Below, piece after piece: positions 42,282-55,200 of a stretch of 64,000 bases of DNA; the first letter of the stretch is position 1; every line of letters begins with the position of its first letter. The notes beneath the pieces were generated by a model, which saw nothing but the letters and a program-made list of their open reading frames with translations, searched no databases and had not been told where the DNA came from. Source of the DNA: Litomosoides sigmodontis (lineage: Eukaryota > Nematoda > Chromadorea > Rhabditida > Onchocercidae); assembly GCA_963070105.1 (NCBI GenBank), contig OY718807.1:4809001-4873000 (forward strand), in the 5' to 3' direction. The translations under genes were made by a program, and so were the position numbers.

Positions 42282-45022
42282 ATGGAGTTTCGGAAAAGGA
42301 CGATATCATATCATCATGAATTAGCTTCCTTATCACCTTTAATCATTTTTCGCGTATTGTTTCGATGGAAAGGAAGTATCTGGAAGCACATCTACAAAGA
42401 ATTACTAGTTTGGATCACACTTTTCCTAACTATTTCATTCTCTTATCAATCAAACTATTTCCTTAATGCTAAACAAAAGAAGTACATTTTTACTTAAATT
42501 ATTTTCTATGTAATGAAGCAATCAAATTGTATGTAAAATTTTATTTCCAATTCCTTACCCAGAATGAAATGAACTGAAGCGTGAAAAAATTTTCGCTAAA
42601 TACTTCAATTCGATTTACTTCAGTATTTTCAAAAATCTAGCCTGTTACTTTGAAACTCGACTGGAATACATACCTATCACTTTCATTCTTGGCTTCTTCG
42701 TCGATACCATCCTATTACGATGGTCTAATATTTTCATCAGTATGGGTTATATCGAATCGTTAGTTGCTTCTTCCTTCAATTTTGAAATTATTCAAGGATA
42801 GCCCTCTTTTAGGTTTCATAGGCAGACTGAAAATAAAATTATTTTGGGGAAAATTCCTGAAATAGATGGAAAATGGTTTGGGATTATGTTATCAAATTTA
42901 TCTGATAAATTGTGTTACTTGATTAACGAAAAATTAGCTCTATTTCCAGGTATGCATTATTCATCACTAATTATATTCATGGTGAAGATGAGAATGCAAG
43001 ACAATTGCGCAGAACTTTAGCGCGATATTTGTGTCTTACACAAGTTTTTGTGTTTCGAGATATCAGTATTCAAGTAAAGAAACGTTTTCCGACCACTGAT
43101 AGCATGATCAACGCCGGTGCGTAACCGCTTTTCTTTACTTAGACGTCAACGCTGAGAACTTTAGGGGTGGAAAAGGGAGACAGTAGATAGATTAGATAGA
43201 TTATCGGATAAGAGAGGCTGCACCAGGCTTTTCATAACGATAGACGTCATTCTGTTTTCATCGATTATTTCAAAAACATGACATCTCGCATATGTGGAAA
43301 TGAATTAAAAACATTTTAAAATGGCAGTAATCATTGAATAAATTCTTTTTGAAGGAATTCTTTTGAGAGAGGAAAAAGAGAAATTGCATTCAATTGAACT
43401 TCAATATGACAAATATTGGGCGCCAATACGATGGATTCATTCTGAGGCATTGAAAGCACGAAAAGAAGAAACGATCACTTCCGATTTATTATATTGGAAA
43501 TTATGAGCAGTAAAATTTTGTAAAAAAAGAATTTTATAAGTTTTTAATTGTTAGACAGTTATACTTCCTGAATCAAAATTAAGAATTTTTATTTCATTCA
43601 ATACGTGAAAGATATTTGATTGAGGTTTCAGGAAGTTGACAAATTTCGTCACAATCTACAGCTCTTATGCAATTATGATTGGATACCAATACCATTGGTT
43701 TATTCACAGGTATACTTCCCACCGATTTCCAATCTTCCTCCTTCATTACTTTTTATCTACAAAGTCGGGAGATTTTACTTAGTCGGTCTCTCTTGGCCAA
43801 CAATATATTATACTTATCGAAGGCAAAAGATAAGTTAATTCAAAAAGAAACGATCATTTCTCTCCAAACAATTGCCATGAAATAAGCGACAAATGGCATT
43901 TCTTCCAATATTATTTCAAACAGTAAAATACTTCATCCGAATCGGTGACATCAATAAATCACACAATTTAGGTAGTGTTTTTGGCAATTTACGTACACTT
44001 CCTTGTATGTCTTATCAGTCGACAATTCATCATTACTAATAATACTATCACAAGCGATGTTAGTTCTAATTTACCTTTCAGATTGTTTAAAACCACACTT
44101 CAATTTGTGAGTTGTAATTTATGAAATATCCAAATATGTTTTCATTCAAATTCTGCCATTATTTTGAGGCGCTCGTATTTTAATTTATTTATAAATGAAA
44201 TTGTAAACTTGAGAAATAATATGATTGAGCACTAAATTTTGCCTACTTGAGCACCTATTTAGCACTTATTCACTTATTTTGGTCTATTTATCACATTTTT
44301 TATGGCATACCGTATCATATTATAAGGTTTTATCGGTATTAACGATTGCTTATCGGTAGAAATCGATAACAGGCTCTCTTACAGCTTGATCTCGTTGTAC
44401 TAATGATGACAATAATAGAGTTCGTATTCTTCACTGGTTGGCTAAAAGTTGCGCAAGCATTGCTCAATCCATTCGGTGATGACGATGATGACTTTGAGTG
44501 CATTTATCTTATCGATAAAAATTTTGCTGTAAGACTTTGTGTCTGAAAGAAGTAAATTACGGATAAATTTCGTAATTTTGGCAATGAAATGATCATTCTG
44601 TTTTTGCGCAAAAAAAACACTCTATGAAGCATTTCAGACAAGCTTGTGCATTGCTGATAACTACGATCGATTACCGAAAATACGACCTGATCCTTTTTGG
44701 CGAAGCAACAAGAGATCTCCTGCTTCTCCAAGCACGGCATTAGTTGGAGTAAATTTCAAGTACGCTTTTTTAAAAAATTTGATGTAGCTTTCAATGCCAT
44801 AGCTAGCTGGTCACTGCAATCACATAATATATCCATGTGCGTGCACTTTTTCCCCTCGACACCATTACAGTACTTATCCACTTTATTTCGAGCTTAGAAT
44901 TAAAAGTGGAAGACTTAGTGAGCTTTCGTCCGCAATCAGCTTTCTTCAGTTCTCACCAAAAATTGCCACAAATTCCGATGATCAAGTTGAAGAGAGGCAA
45001 TAAAGTGGATATCGGAGACTGA
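42282..45022 (+). CDS. Bestrophin family chloride channel, with an in-frame TGA (possible pseudogene)
   Basis: Bestrophins are pentameric calcium-gated anion channels. Exons: 42282–42481, 42624–42758, 42950–43116, 43355–43509, 43632–43709, 43972–44106, 44385–44528, 44638–about 44787. Family landmarks are in order: LFRWKGSIWKHIYKELLV, the neck IPITFILGFFV (gate Ile/Phe positions kept), HGEDENARQLRRTLARY, VKKRFPT, NYDWIPIPLVYSQ, FLVCLISRQF, and the calcium-clasp region LLNPFGDDDDDFE followed by YLIDKNF and LPKIRPDPFW. RWW is replaced by RWSN. Exon 4 reads DLLYWKL, then TGA (43504–43506), then GCA before its GT donor. That position falls inside a conserved helix, so the intact frame would have two residues here. 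If the stop is real the product is 217 aa and lacks the clasp. Exon 4 follows an AAG acceptor. A further exon may lie at 44897–45022 (a 40-residue basic tail), but its phase does not fit cleanly. Confidence 0.85.
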
Positions 45023-45896
45023 AACCCTTAAAAAAGTCGTCCTCGATTATGCCCTTAAAACCTGTTTGGAATATTTATTGGAAGACAGTATCTGCGCAAA
45101 CAATGCATCATTTCAAGATGGATTAACATGTAATGCAACTGCAGAATAACAAGCAATAACCAAGCATCATGGACACGCGACGACCTGCAGACTATTGGTC
45201 GAGGAAAAATTATGAACATTGCGTCGCCACATTCACGTAAGCTATTTCAGTGTTACTTTATTTGCGTTCTGTGCTAAAACGTCAGACGGAGTGAGTGGGT
45301 ATCGAAAATAATTTAATTCATCGTTAAGATGCATCAAAAATTGTCCTTTTAGATCATCTTGAGGAATCAACAAACCGAAAACCGTTACGGCTAGCGCAAA
45401 ACAGTACATTTCAAATCAACCACTCCATACCACTGAATCTGAGCATGAATAACGATGACAATAATGAATTACTCCGTTATAAATTTCCAGTGCATCTTTG
45501 AACATGTTTGAGAAGAAAAAAAAAAGCTGAACAGACAATTTTTTTCAGTGTTCAATAAACCATCCATGCTAATTCATTCTTGCAAAATTCCTTTCATTTT
45601 TCAATGTTATATGTTCAGATATGCAGATATACAAAAAATAAACAAGTATAAATAAATTAGTAACCAGTCAACAATAATGTTTGAAGTTATGTAAACATAT
45701 CTTCATTTACACCATGAGCACTGAGCTTTCAAAACAGTACCAGTTCATTTTGAGATAAAAACTGAGCAGAAATCCAGAACCCTGTATTAGTACAATTACG
45801 CTCTTAAGACGAAACGACAACTATTTGATCAGTAATTATTCTAGATTGAACGGATGAGATGACAAGACTTAAATTGAACGGATGAGATGACAAGAC
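45023..45896. other. Intergenic region between convergent bestrophin and KLHDC10
   Basis: About 0.9 kb between two 3' ends. The only notable element is the 28-bp tandem duplication at its right end, next to the KLHDC10 stop codon. Confidence 0.5.
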
Positions 45897-45899
45897 TTA
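45845..45899. repeat. 28-bp tandem duplication ending at the KLHDC10 stop codon
   Basis: 45845–45872 and 45873–45899 repeat the same unit (starting ATTGAACGGATGAGATGACA). The last three bases of the second copy are the complement of the KLHDC10 TAA stop. Confidence 0.9.
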
Positions 45900-48800
45900 T
45901 TCCAATAAAGATAGTACGTAATCAAATATATTTGTCAATGCTATGTCATGAAAACGATCAGAAAGATTGGGATATGCATTTAAAACGGCACGTGCAGCAA
46001 TATAAAACAAGGATGGCGGTTTGATCCAACATCTCTGTAGCTGATCTGTCCGCCTTTCGAACTTTTCATCTGTGGTACCACCAAAAACATATATGCAACC
46101 TTCCTGCAAAAAATATTTTCTTTCAATGGAATAAAGAATAATTTTCGCTTCATACCAAAAAAAGATAAATTCTCATTATTTTAAAGTTTTAATGAGGAAA
46201 GCTGAGGTCGGACTAAAACATTCCAGTTCTTTTCATAAGAAAATTGCTACAGCATAAAAATATTTGCACATACTGGAGTAACAGTAGCTGCGTGAAAACA
46301 TAATTGCTGATTCAATTGACAAGGCAACAATTTCCACCGCCACTCCTTCAGATTGAGTTGCCAACAGTCTTTAAGCAGCTTAGGGCGCTAAAACACTCGT
46401 AGATTCAAATATAATTGTGAACCCCTCTTTCTATTCGTCCTACTATCTCGTTCTGTCACAAGCATATGTACATTGCAAAAATCGTGAAATATTTTCCAAA
46501 AGCACCATGTAAGAAAATGTAAGATACCATATGAAGGTTAATTAAATACAAAATTTAAGCAATAAAAAAAATACCAAAACCATTCGACCAATCAAGTGGC
46601 GTACTACTGAGTTTTCTGTACAACCACCAATTATGTAAGCATTATTGCCAAATTTCACACAACCGTAGTATAATCGACCCTTAATAAACAGCTGCCAATC
46701 ACGAATGGTTGGTATTTCACATATTTACATCAAGCTCTACTTTGTTTCTTGCACTTTTTAGATAATAATACACCATTATGTTGACTGATAAAATGAAAAT
46801 TTAATAAATCTTTCAATTAGAACAAAACATACCACTGGATATCCATAGTTGGCGTCAGGTAGGGTTACTTGATTGTGAAATTGTTTTTTGGATATATTGA
46901 ATACCAAAAGCTACAAATTGAAACATAAAACATGTACACACACATGCCTGTCAGTGGAGATACTATTTGACAGAAAAATCTAAGTTTTTTAAAATCCCAC
47001 CAAATATCTGGCGATTTGACTTCTTTTAAAACACAAATAAATCTAAAGGTTCAAACAGAAGCAATTTCTATCAAAATTATTAATTCTTTAACTACTGATA
47101 ATGCTTTCAATGCACAAACTATTTTATTTTATTTTAACTAAACGATCATGCAAACCTCTATAAGCGGTGAAGTCCATTCTGGAGTACCACCACCTATCAA
47201 TACTATTTCATCGTTAACAACTATAGCCTCGTGTCTGTAACGTCCATTGATACCTGACCCGCTCTGAAAAAATTATTTGGTTGTTCAGCTTAACAGTAAC
47301 TGCTCAAACCAACAAAAAATTGGTGGCCGAAGACAAAACAAGAAACTTGTAAATTACATGAAGAAGTGTCCATTTCCAACGAATTGGTTCTCGCCGACCT
47401 ACATCTTTTTTGCCACTAAACTCAGGTTCTAAGCTACGAACTTCAAAATTGTACTCCCATCCAGTAGTTCCACCAAACACATAGAATTTTCCATTATTAT
47501 GTACGAGGCACTGAAAACGAAAGGTTGCAAAAACAACGTCAGTAATTGTCTAGCAGTAATCAGAAATGACATATAAAAAGATACTTAGAAAAATGGACCT
47601 TTTTACAATTTCGAAAAAAGGCTTTAAGAAATGCAATTCCTAACAAATCATGTCACACTGTAAACATATCTTTTATTAACTGTAGCTGATATATTTTTCA
47701 AACAAATTTTAAAAAAAACCAAAGATTAATTATACGCTTAAGATTACTTCAATTTTCTAGACACTGTATTACTCAAGAGTCACTTGTTTCTTTTACTTAC
47801 TTTGGATCTCCATTTTCCATCACAAAAAACCAAATTAATTATCTTCTACAACTGATCATTAATACTTACCGAGCCATACTGCCTAACGGGAATATCACCA
47901 ATTGCTTTCAGCTGTTTCCAAATAAAAGTTTCATCGTTTACGCGTTTAAGCACATTGACTGAATTGGAAGCTCTTGTACCGAATGGAACTGCAGTTCCAC
48001 CAAACATATAAAATTCAGACAAAATTGGTTCACCGAAAAAGCAACCTATAAAGTACAAGAAATGCAGATAAAAAAAGGATACCTAATAATCGTAATGTTT
48101 CAATATCTGAATCAGAATAATAATAAAACAACTAAGTAATTCATAAATTAGATAACAAAGAACAGGTAAAATTACTTGCAAATGATGCCAATTCTTCGGG
48201 AAAATCCTTTTCTGGTATAGACATCAGTTCCCAAGTATCGGTCAGAACATTGAAACGCCAAACTTCCTAAACTAAACTTCAGAAGATTCATGATAAAATG
48301 ATCCAAACAAAATGATGAACACAGTGATGGAATGATTTGGTTAAAATATCTTAACTGGCCATTCTTTTAGTCTATCTTCTGTTGGTTTGTTAAATAACCC
48401 TTATTAAAAGTGGATTAAAAGCCATGTTAGATGTTCTTGCGAAAGGATCTTACTTTGATGAGCACAGCACAATTGTGCTGTGCATTTGTGTAGAGGTTAC
48501 TGTCATTTAACAAATATGAACTGATAATTGCCCATTACCAGCAGGATCATTAATTCTTACATGACTAATTAAAAGATGGCTCACAGTTATTAGCAACGGA
48601 ACTCTACAAGATCATTTCCTTATCCATCTAAACCCCTCAGTTTGTAATTTTGTGCACGACAGACCCCTGCAAGTAGAGACTCTCGTGAAGGTGAAAAACC
48701 GCCGATTACATATACATAATTCCGGTCACAAGCCATGCGCATCCCACTTCGTTCCGTTAATACTGAAAAAAGAAAAGAGATCAAGCAAAAAATAAACAAT

Positions 48801-49175
48801 TATCAAATTTAGAGCAAATCAAATTTAGAAAACACACAATTATCAAATTTAATAAATCTAACTGCACTATCCCATAACCGAATGGGACCAATAAAAATTC
48901 GCCGAAGTTACGGTACCTTAGGAAAATTGAAATGATGTCTCTCAACTGGTTAGGTAAAATAGACGAAGAAAGTTGCATCGAAAAGTTTTCACTGAATTTA
49001 TACATCAAATAAAAAGGGCTCGTAATTTCCATGTAATGTATGGAAAAAGAATTACATATAATTACAAATGATGTGTGCAATAAAATAAACATGTACATAT
49101 TTCTCTCGAAGGACCGCCATTATCTCGTGAACGTCTCCTGATCTGTTTGTCTATGACTTCAAATTTTCGCGACAT
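45897..49175 (-). CDS. KLHDC10: Kelch-domain protein, KLHDC10 family
   Basis: Human KLHDC10 is a substrate receptor of a CUL2 ubiquitin ligase that recognises C-terminal alanine tails from stalled ribosomes. Ten exons in transcript order: 49175–49097, 48762–48665, 48266–48176, 48045–47870, 47510–47358, 47263–47156, 46910–46833, 46691–46581, 46387–46274, 46103–45897; 404 aa (human 442). Kelch blades follow in order: VYVIGGFSPSRES, EVWRFNVLTDTWEL, FYMFGGTAVPFGTRASNSVN, FYVFGGTTGWEYNF, GRYRHEAIVVNDEIVLIGGG, NNAYIIGGC, CWQLNLKEWRWKLLP and GCIYVFGGTTDE. The end, WIKPPSLFYIAARAVLNAYP and then IFDYVLSLLE, matches the BC-box-like C-terminus of KLHDC10 (IWLVVPSLLELCWEKLLAAFP). All acceptors are CAG or TAG. 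The first exon is short and weakly conserved, so the start is probable rather than certain. Confidence 0.9.
48462..48483. repeat. Perfect 22-bp palindrome
   Basis: 48462–48483 equals its own reverse complement, centred on AATT with GCACAGCAC arms and no loop. It lies in the second KLHDC10 intron. Confidence 0.95.
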
Positions 49176-50072
49176 ATGGGTACTGTTCTGTGATCCTACC
49201 ATTTAAGCCTAAAAGAAAATTTTGACAAAATTTTGATTCCAATAACTGTTTGCACAAGAACTGCCTGGAACGTAACCTCAATCCAGGCAGAACTGTATGT
49301 ATATCTTACTTCAACTAACGTACATAAAGCCTTTGCATTGTAACATCTTTTTATCGAAGAGCAGTTTACACAACGAACCAACAAAAAGCAAGCAGGTCTC
49401 CGCGATTCTGACTAGAACTCCGACTTTCTATCCAATTTATATCCTTCGAGTAGTGCATAATATCAATTTTAACATGCAAAACATCAAGACATACGGTCTA
49501 TCAAAACCACACAGCACTCCCACAATGAACCTACTCATCAACCACAACAAAAATATGTGAAATAATTTGTACGCTTGATCTGAGACGTATTGAAAACGTC
49601 GATCCCAAACATTTCGAATTTCCTACATACCATCCTCCATTGCACGCGATTTGGTTATTGATCTTCGAGGAAATGCTAGAATGATGGAGCAGTTTGCTTT
49701 AATATATCGTCGAATTCTGAACTCTTTCAGGTGGCACCACACCTCAGGAACTTCTGGAGAACCCATGGCAATGCATCCAACAATTGCAGTATTAACTGCA
49801 CATCATCGTGCAGTGAAAGATTTTTCTTCTAATCGTTTCTTTCTAGCCAGTAACTTGCACTTGTTATGGTGGCAAATAGCATGCCCATTTCTTAAACTTT
49901 TATTCAAATTCCAATTTGTGTTTATAGAAGTCGTTGCACGATTGTGGTTAAAAAGTAAGATCAAGTATTTACTCGGGCAACTGCTAAATACAAATTTCGC
50001 AAAGAAATCTCCTCATCATCTGCTATAAATTCTCTTCATCGACGATTTTTAGATCTAATACATAGTTTCGGT
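49176..50072. other. Spacer between METTL26 and KLHDC10
   Basis: About 0.9 kb between two minus-strand genes. A plus-strand open stretch at 49651–50028 has no family resemblance and no gene signals, so I leave it unannotated. Confidence 0.45.
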
Positions 50073-51554
<1,482 letters not shown>

Positions 51555-52186
51555 TGAAAAAGCACGCTTTATACGAGGTGGATACGCAATGAGAAGATGC
51601 GCATAACGCAATAGTACCGAAGCATTCACTGTTATTGATCAGCGTGAAAGATTCACACTCAATAAACTAAAATTAATTTAATCATATTTTATTATATAAA
51701 ACTGAATTGCAGACTGCAATACAATAAACAAAAGTTGAAAATAGCACTGTGTTACTTGAATCCTTATTACGAATTGCAAAACATATATATGTACAACTTT
51801 AAAACTTGGATCATTGTAATTTCTTTCGCTTTTTATCTTACTGTTCGAATGATTAAATTTTTTCCGTCAATATCTTTTCCTTTTACAGGGTTAATCTTCT
51901 AGCAAATCCCTTAATTAATTAGTATCCACCAATTACTCACTATTATCGATGATTTCCCGACCCGTTTCACTCTTCCAACAACACTAGCCCTACTAGCGGT
52001 ACCTATGTATGACTTAAACGACCAAACAATGAGGCAGGATATAATATTTCATTTAAAAAGCCAAGAATTTCACAGTTTCTACATTGCTCGTAGGCTTTTG
52101 GGCGTCAACGAATCGAGCTACAGTGCAGATGTAAGTGAATGTTAAAGGTGGAACAGTTATCTTTAGAACCCGTATACACGCACGTG

Positions 52187-52217
<31 letters not shown>

Positions 52218-52289
52218 TCTGAAGACGTGAAAACACGCTACGCACTTAACCAAACCTCAACGGAAACAGAGCAAGCGTAAGGCCACAAT
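51555..52289. other. Divergent promoter region between METTL26 and the zinc-finger gene
   Basis: About 0.7 kb. It contains a TA-rich simple repeat at about 52186–52217 flanked by CACGTG-like alternating purine/pyrimidine sequence. No exon is supported. Confidence 0.5.
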
Positions 52290-55200
52290 ATGTCTAGCAA
52301 GGCCGCGTTTCGGCAGTCCTACAGAGTACCGACAGTATGCTTAGAAGTTGCCGAGGAATTCACCGCAGAATTGGTACTTTAGAAATCATCGAGAAATTGG
52401 CTTCGAGAGAAGGCTGACCAGATGATCAGCGCCTCAATGGGTAATTTGTTCCCGTCAAGATTGCTTGAATTTTGTAGCTGTTCTTTTGTACCCGCCATTT
52501 TCAACTTTTCGTTTAATGTACGCTTGGGCTTTTAGACTAATTAATATTTTGTTTTCAAAAACCATCCCGTATGTGCGATTATCAGTTATCCGTATCGTGT
52601 ATGAAAAAATTTTCTTGTAATAAACTTTTCGTTTATTCATGTATGGGCCCATCCACCCATTCTCCTGCGTCAGTATGATGAAGCTGTATATGACATTAAA
52701 GGTTTTAGACAATCATTTTAGTGATTGTTTTAAATTCATTCATAGTAATTAAAGATGTTAATCGATTTGCAGAGGAAATATCTGATAAGTCATCAGATGG
52801 AGTGGAAGCTGTGCAGAAAACAAGCGATGTCCCAAAAGCTGTCGATGCGGATGATTGTATCCCACAAGAAAGTGTTGAGTTTGAAATTTCTCAGAACATT
52901 TAGTTACTTCCTAATTTATATGATTTATTACTAATTACTAATTTGCAAGGGACGGAGCAGACTGTCTGTTCTTGGCACGCAAAAAAAAGCCTATTGTTTA
53001 CGGGAGTAAGGGAATTTACTCTATAATATGGTTATTAGCAATCAATTATTCTGAAAGATTCCTTCTTATACGCAGCTAGTAACAGAATAACTTTAATGTA
53101 AGAGATTTTATGTAGAAACCAATACTCGGAAAATGGATAACTTTTTTCAAGACGTCTTTTTTAGGTTGAAGAAACAGAATTAGTTGAAGAAAGCACGATT
53201 GGGCAAGTGATTGTTGGAGATGATCGGGAGTATTATTTGATCTTGAGCTTGAATGGACCGGATGTTGGTGCGGTATCCAAATTTTTGTTTCACTTGCAAT
53301 AAAAAATTACAAAAAGATATTATTTATTTTATGACTGAAGAGATGGCATTTCAGACATCGGAAAAGTAGATAACGTTCAAATCTTGAGAAACGATGATGG
53401 TACAGAGACAGTATTGCTGGAAATAGATGAGCTGAATGAATCAGAGCTTCCACCTTCCCATTACGGAAAACGTATTTTTTGAATTTTTAAGATTAATTTG
53501 TTGGTTTATTGCATAGCTTTGTTGGTTTTGGCCATTTAATTGTGCATCAGACCTGTTATGAAAAAGATTCTTCGAGCTTCCAGTTCTATTTAGATGTATG
53601 TAGTGAGCAATACTTGATCCCTAGTTTAAATTCGTGCACTGCTGTTCCGATTTTCTCTCTCTTGAAGAATGATTACGAATTGTTTTCGGGTTATGAAATT
53701 TTCAGTGGAAATTCTCTTAAGTAGAGTTTGTTTCTTTTTTTTCAGAAAATGATTCTTATCATGGTGTTGAAGTCGTGGATATCGATAAGCATGGTAAAAT
53801 TATGCAGCAGCTGTTTGGAAACTCTACCAGTTATGATCCATATCAACTGGGAAGATACAGGAGGTCCTTTTTCGTTTAATTCGGTGTTGATTTTGACATA
53901 TGTTAGTTGATCAAAGTGAATAGATTTTCAAATATCTATTCACTTTGATTCAATTGAAAACGAGAGCATCAGTAATTATCAATTTATAGAAACCGTGTGT
54001 ACGGCACATATTCATGTCCGGAATGCGATCAGACTTTCATCAACACTGCTAGACTGGAAAGACATTTAGCAGTTCATCAGGTTCTTTCTCCACTATATTT
54101 TCTAAGTACTCTGAAAAACAATCTACCATTAACGCAAAGTTTTTCATATAATGTCTGGGTTGGATGGAAACAACTAATGTTAGGATCAAAAAATTGTTAT
54201 TTTCATATTCGTTAGTGTTTAAATTTTAACGATGTATAAGCTTTATGGAAATATAAGATATGGAATGCAGTTCTGAGAAAAATAACGCATAAGTATGATA
54301 TGTTGCATATTTGTCTAATCGGTTTTTCAAACTAGATTTCTGGTTCATTCCAATGTCCGCTATGTCAGAAAGTCTACAAATATGAATACAATCTGTTTTA
54401 CCACTGGCGTCGAACATGTCATGAACTGAGCGAACTGGTACCAGCTGAAAGAAGAAGGGTTTGTTTGTAGCGTAACTTTCACATTGTTGGTCTTGCTAAT
54501 TTTCATTTATGACTGACGTCGCGTATTATGTTTTCATTTGAAACGTTTTCCAGACAATGGATGTTAATGTCTTGCGATCTATGGTATTGAAATTTGCAAG
54601 GAAAAAAGCGGATGAAGCGCCACCACCTGTTATGAAAATAGGCATTAATCCGAATTTACTCTTCAGATCAGACACATTTGGTCTCATTGATATGCAAGCT
54701 CCTTTAAGTTAGCTTTTTTTTTGTGGAACATTCTGTCTTACACAGAGTGTGTTTAAAATACATCAAGCTTAGTTGCACTAAAGTGCTATATTATGATATA
54801 CTGGATATTTCTATTGGCGTTTTTATACAAAAAAAAAGCATAAAGTTGTCGACAGCTGTCTTATTTTTTACTCCTCAATTAACTTCTTCATATCTCTAAC
54901 TGTCTTCAGGCACTCAAACCAGTGTGCATTCGGGTGTTCCTTGCAAACAATGCGGTGTGAAAATATCAAATTCTGTGATTCAGTGGCACGTGGCAATGCA
55001 TAGAGGTATTATTCCAGTAGACGCTCGAAGCGGCAGCGGCGAACATTTTTGCAGCCTCTGCGGACAAATATTTCGTCAGCACTATAGTTTAATCAAACAC
55101 TGGCGAAGCAGTTGTAACGAGATACAGGTAAGTACATGCTTTAAAATTTTTTTACTGAAATTATCTTTGCGTTGAAATAGTAAGATTTCACTATATTTCC

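Noticed and set aside
42540..42623. Longer version of bestrophin exon 2 starting near 42,560 (REKIFAKYF)
   Set aside because: It adds residues not found in the family and does not join exon 1 in phase. The CAG at 42621–42623 gives exact family spacing.
49651..50028. Plus-strand 125-residue open frame between METTL26 and KLHDC10
   Set aside because: No recognisable domain and base use is not clearly coding.
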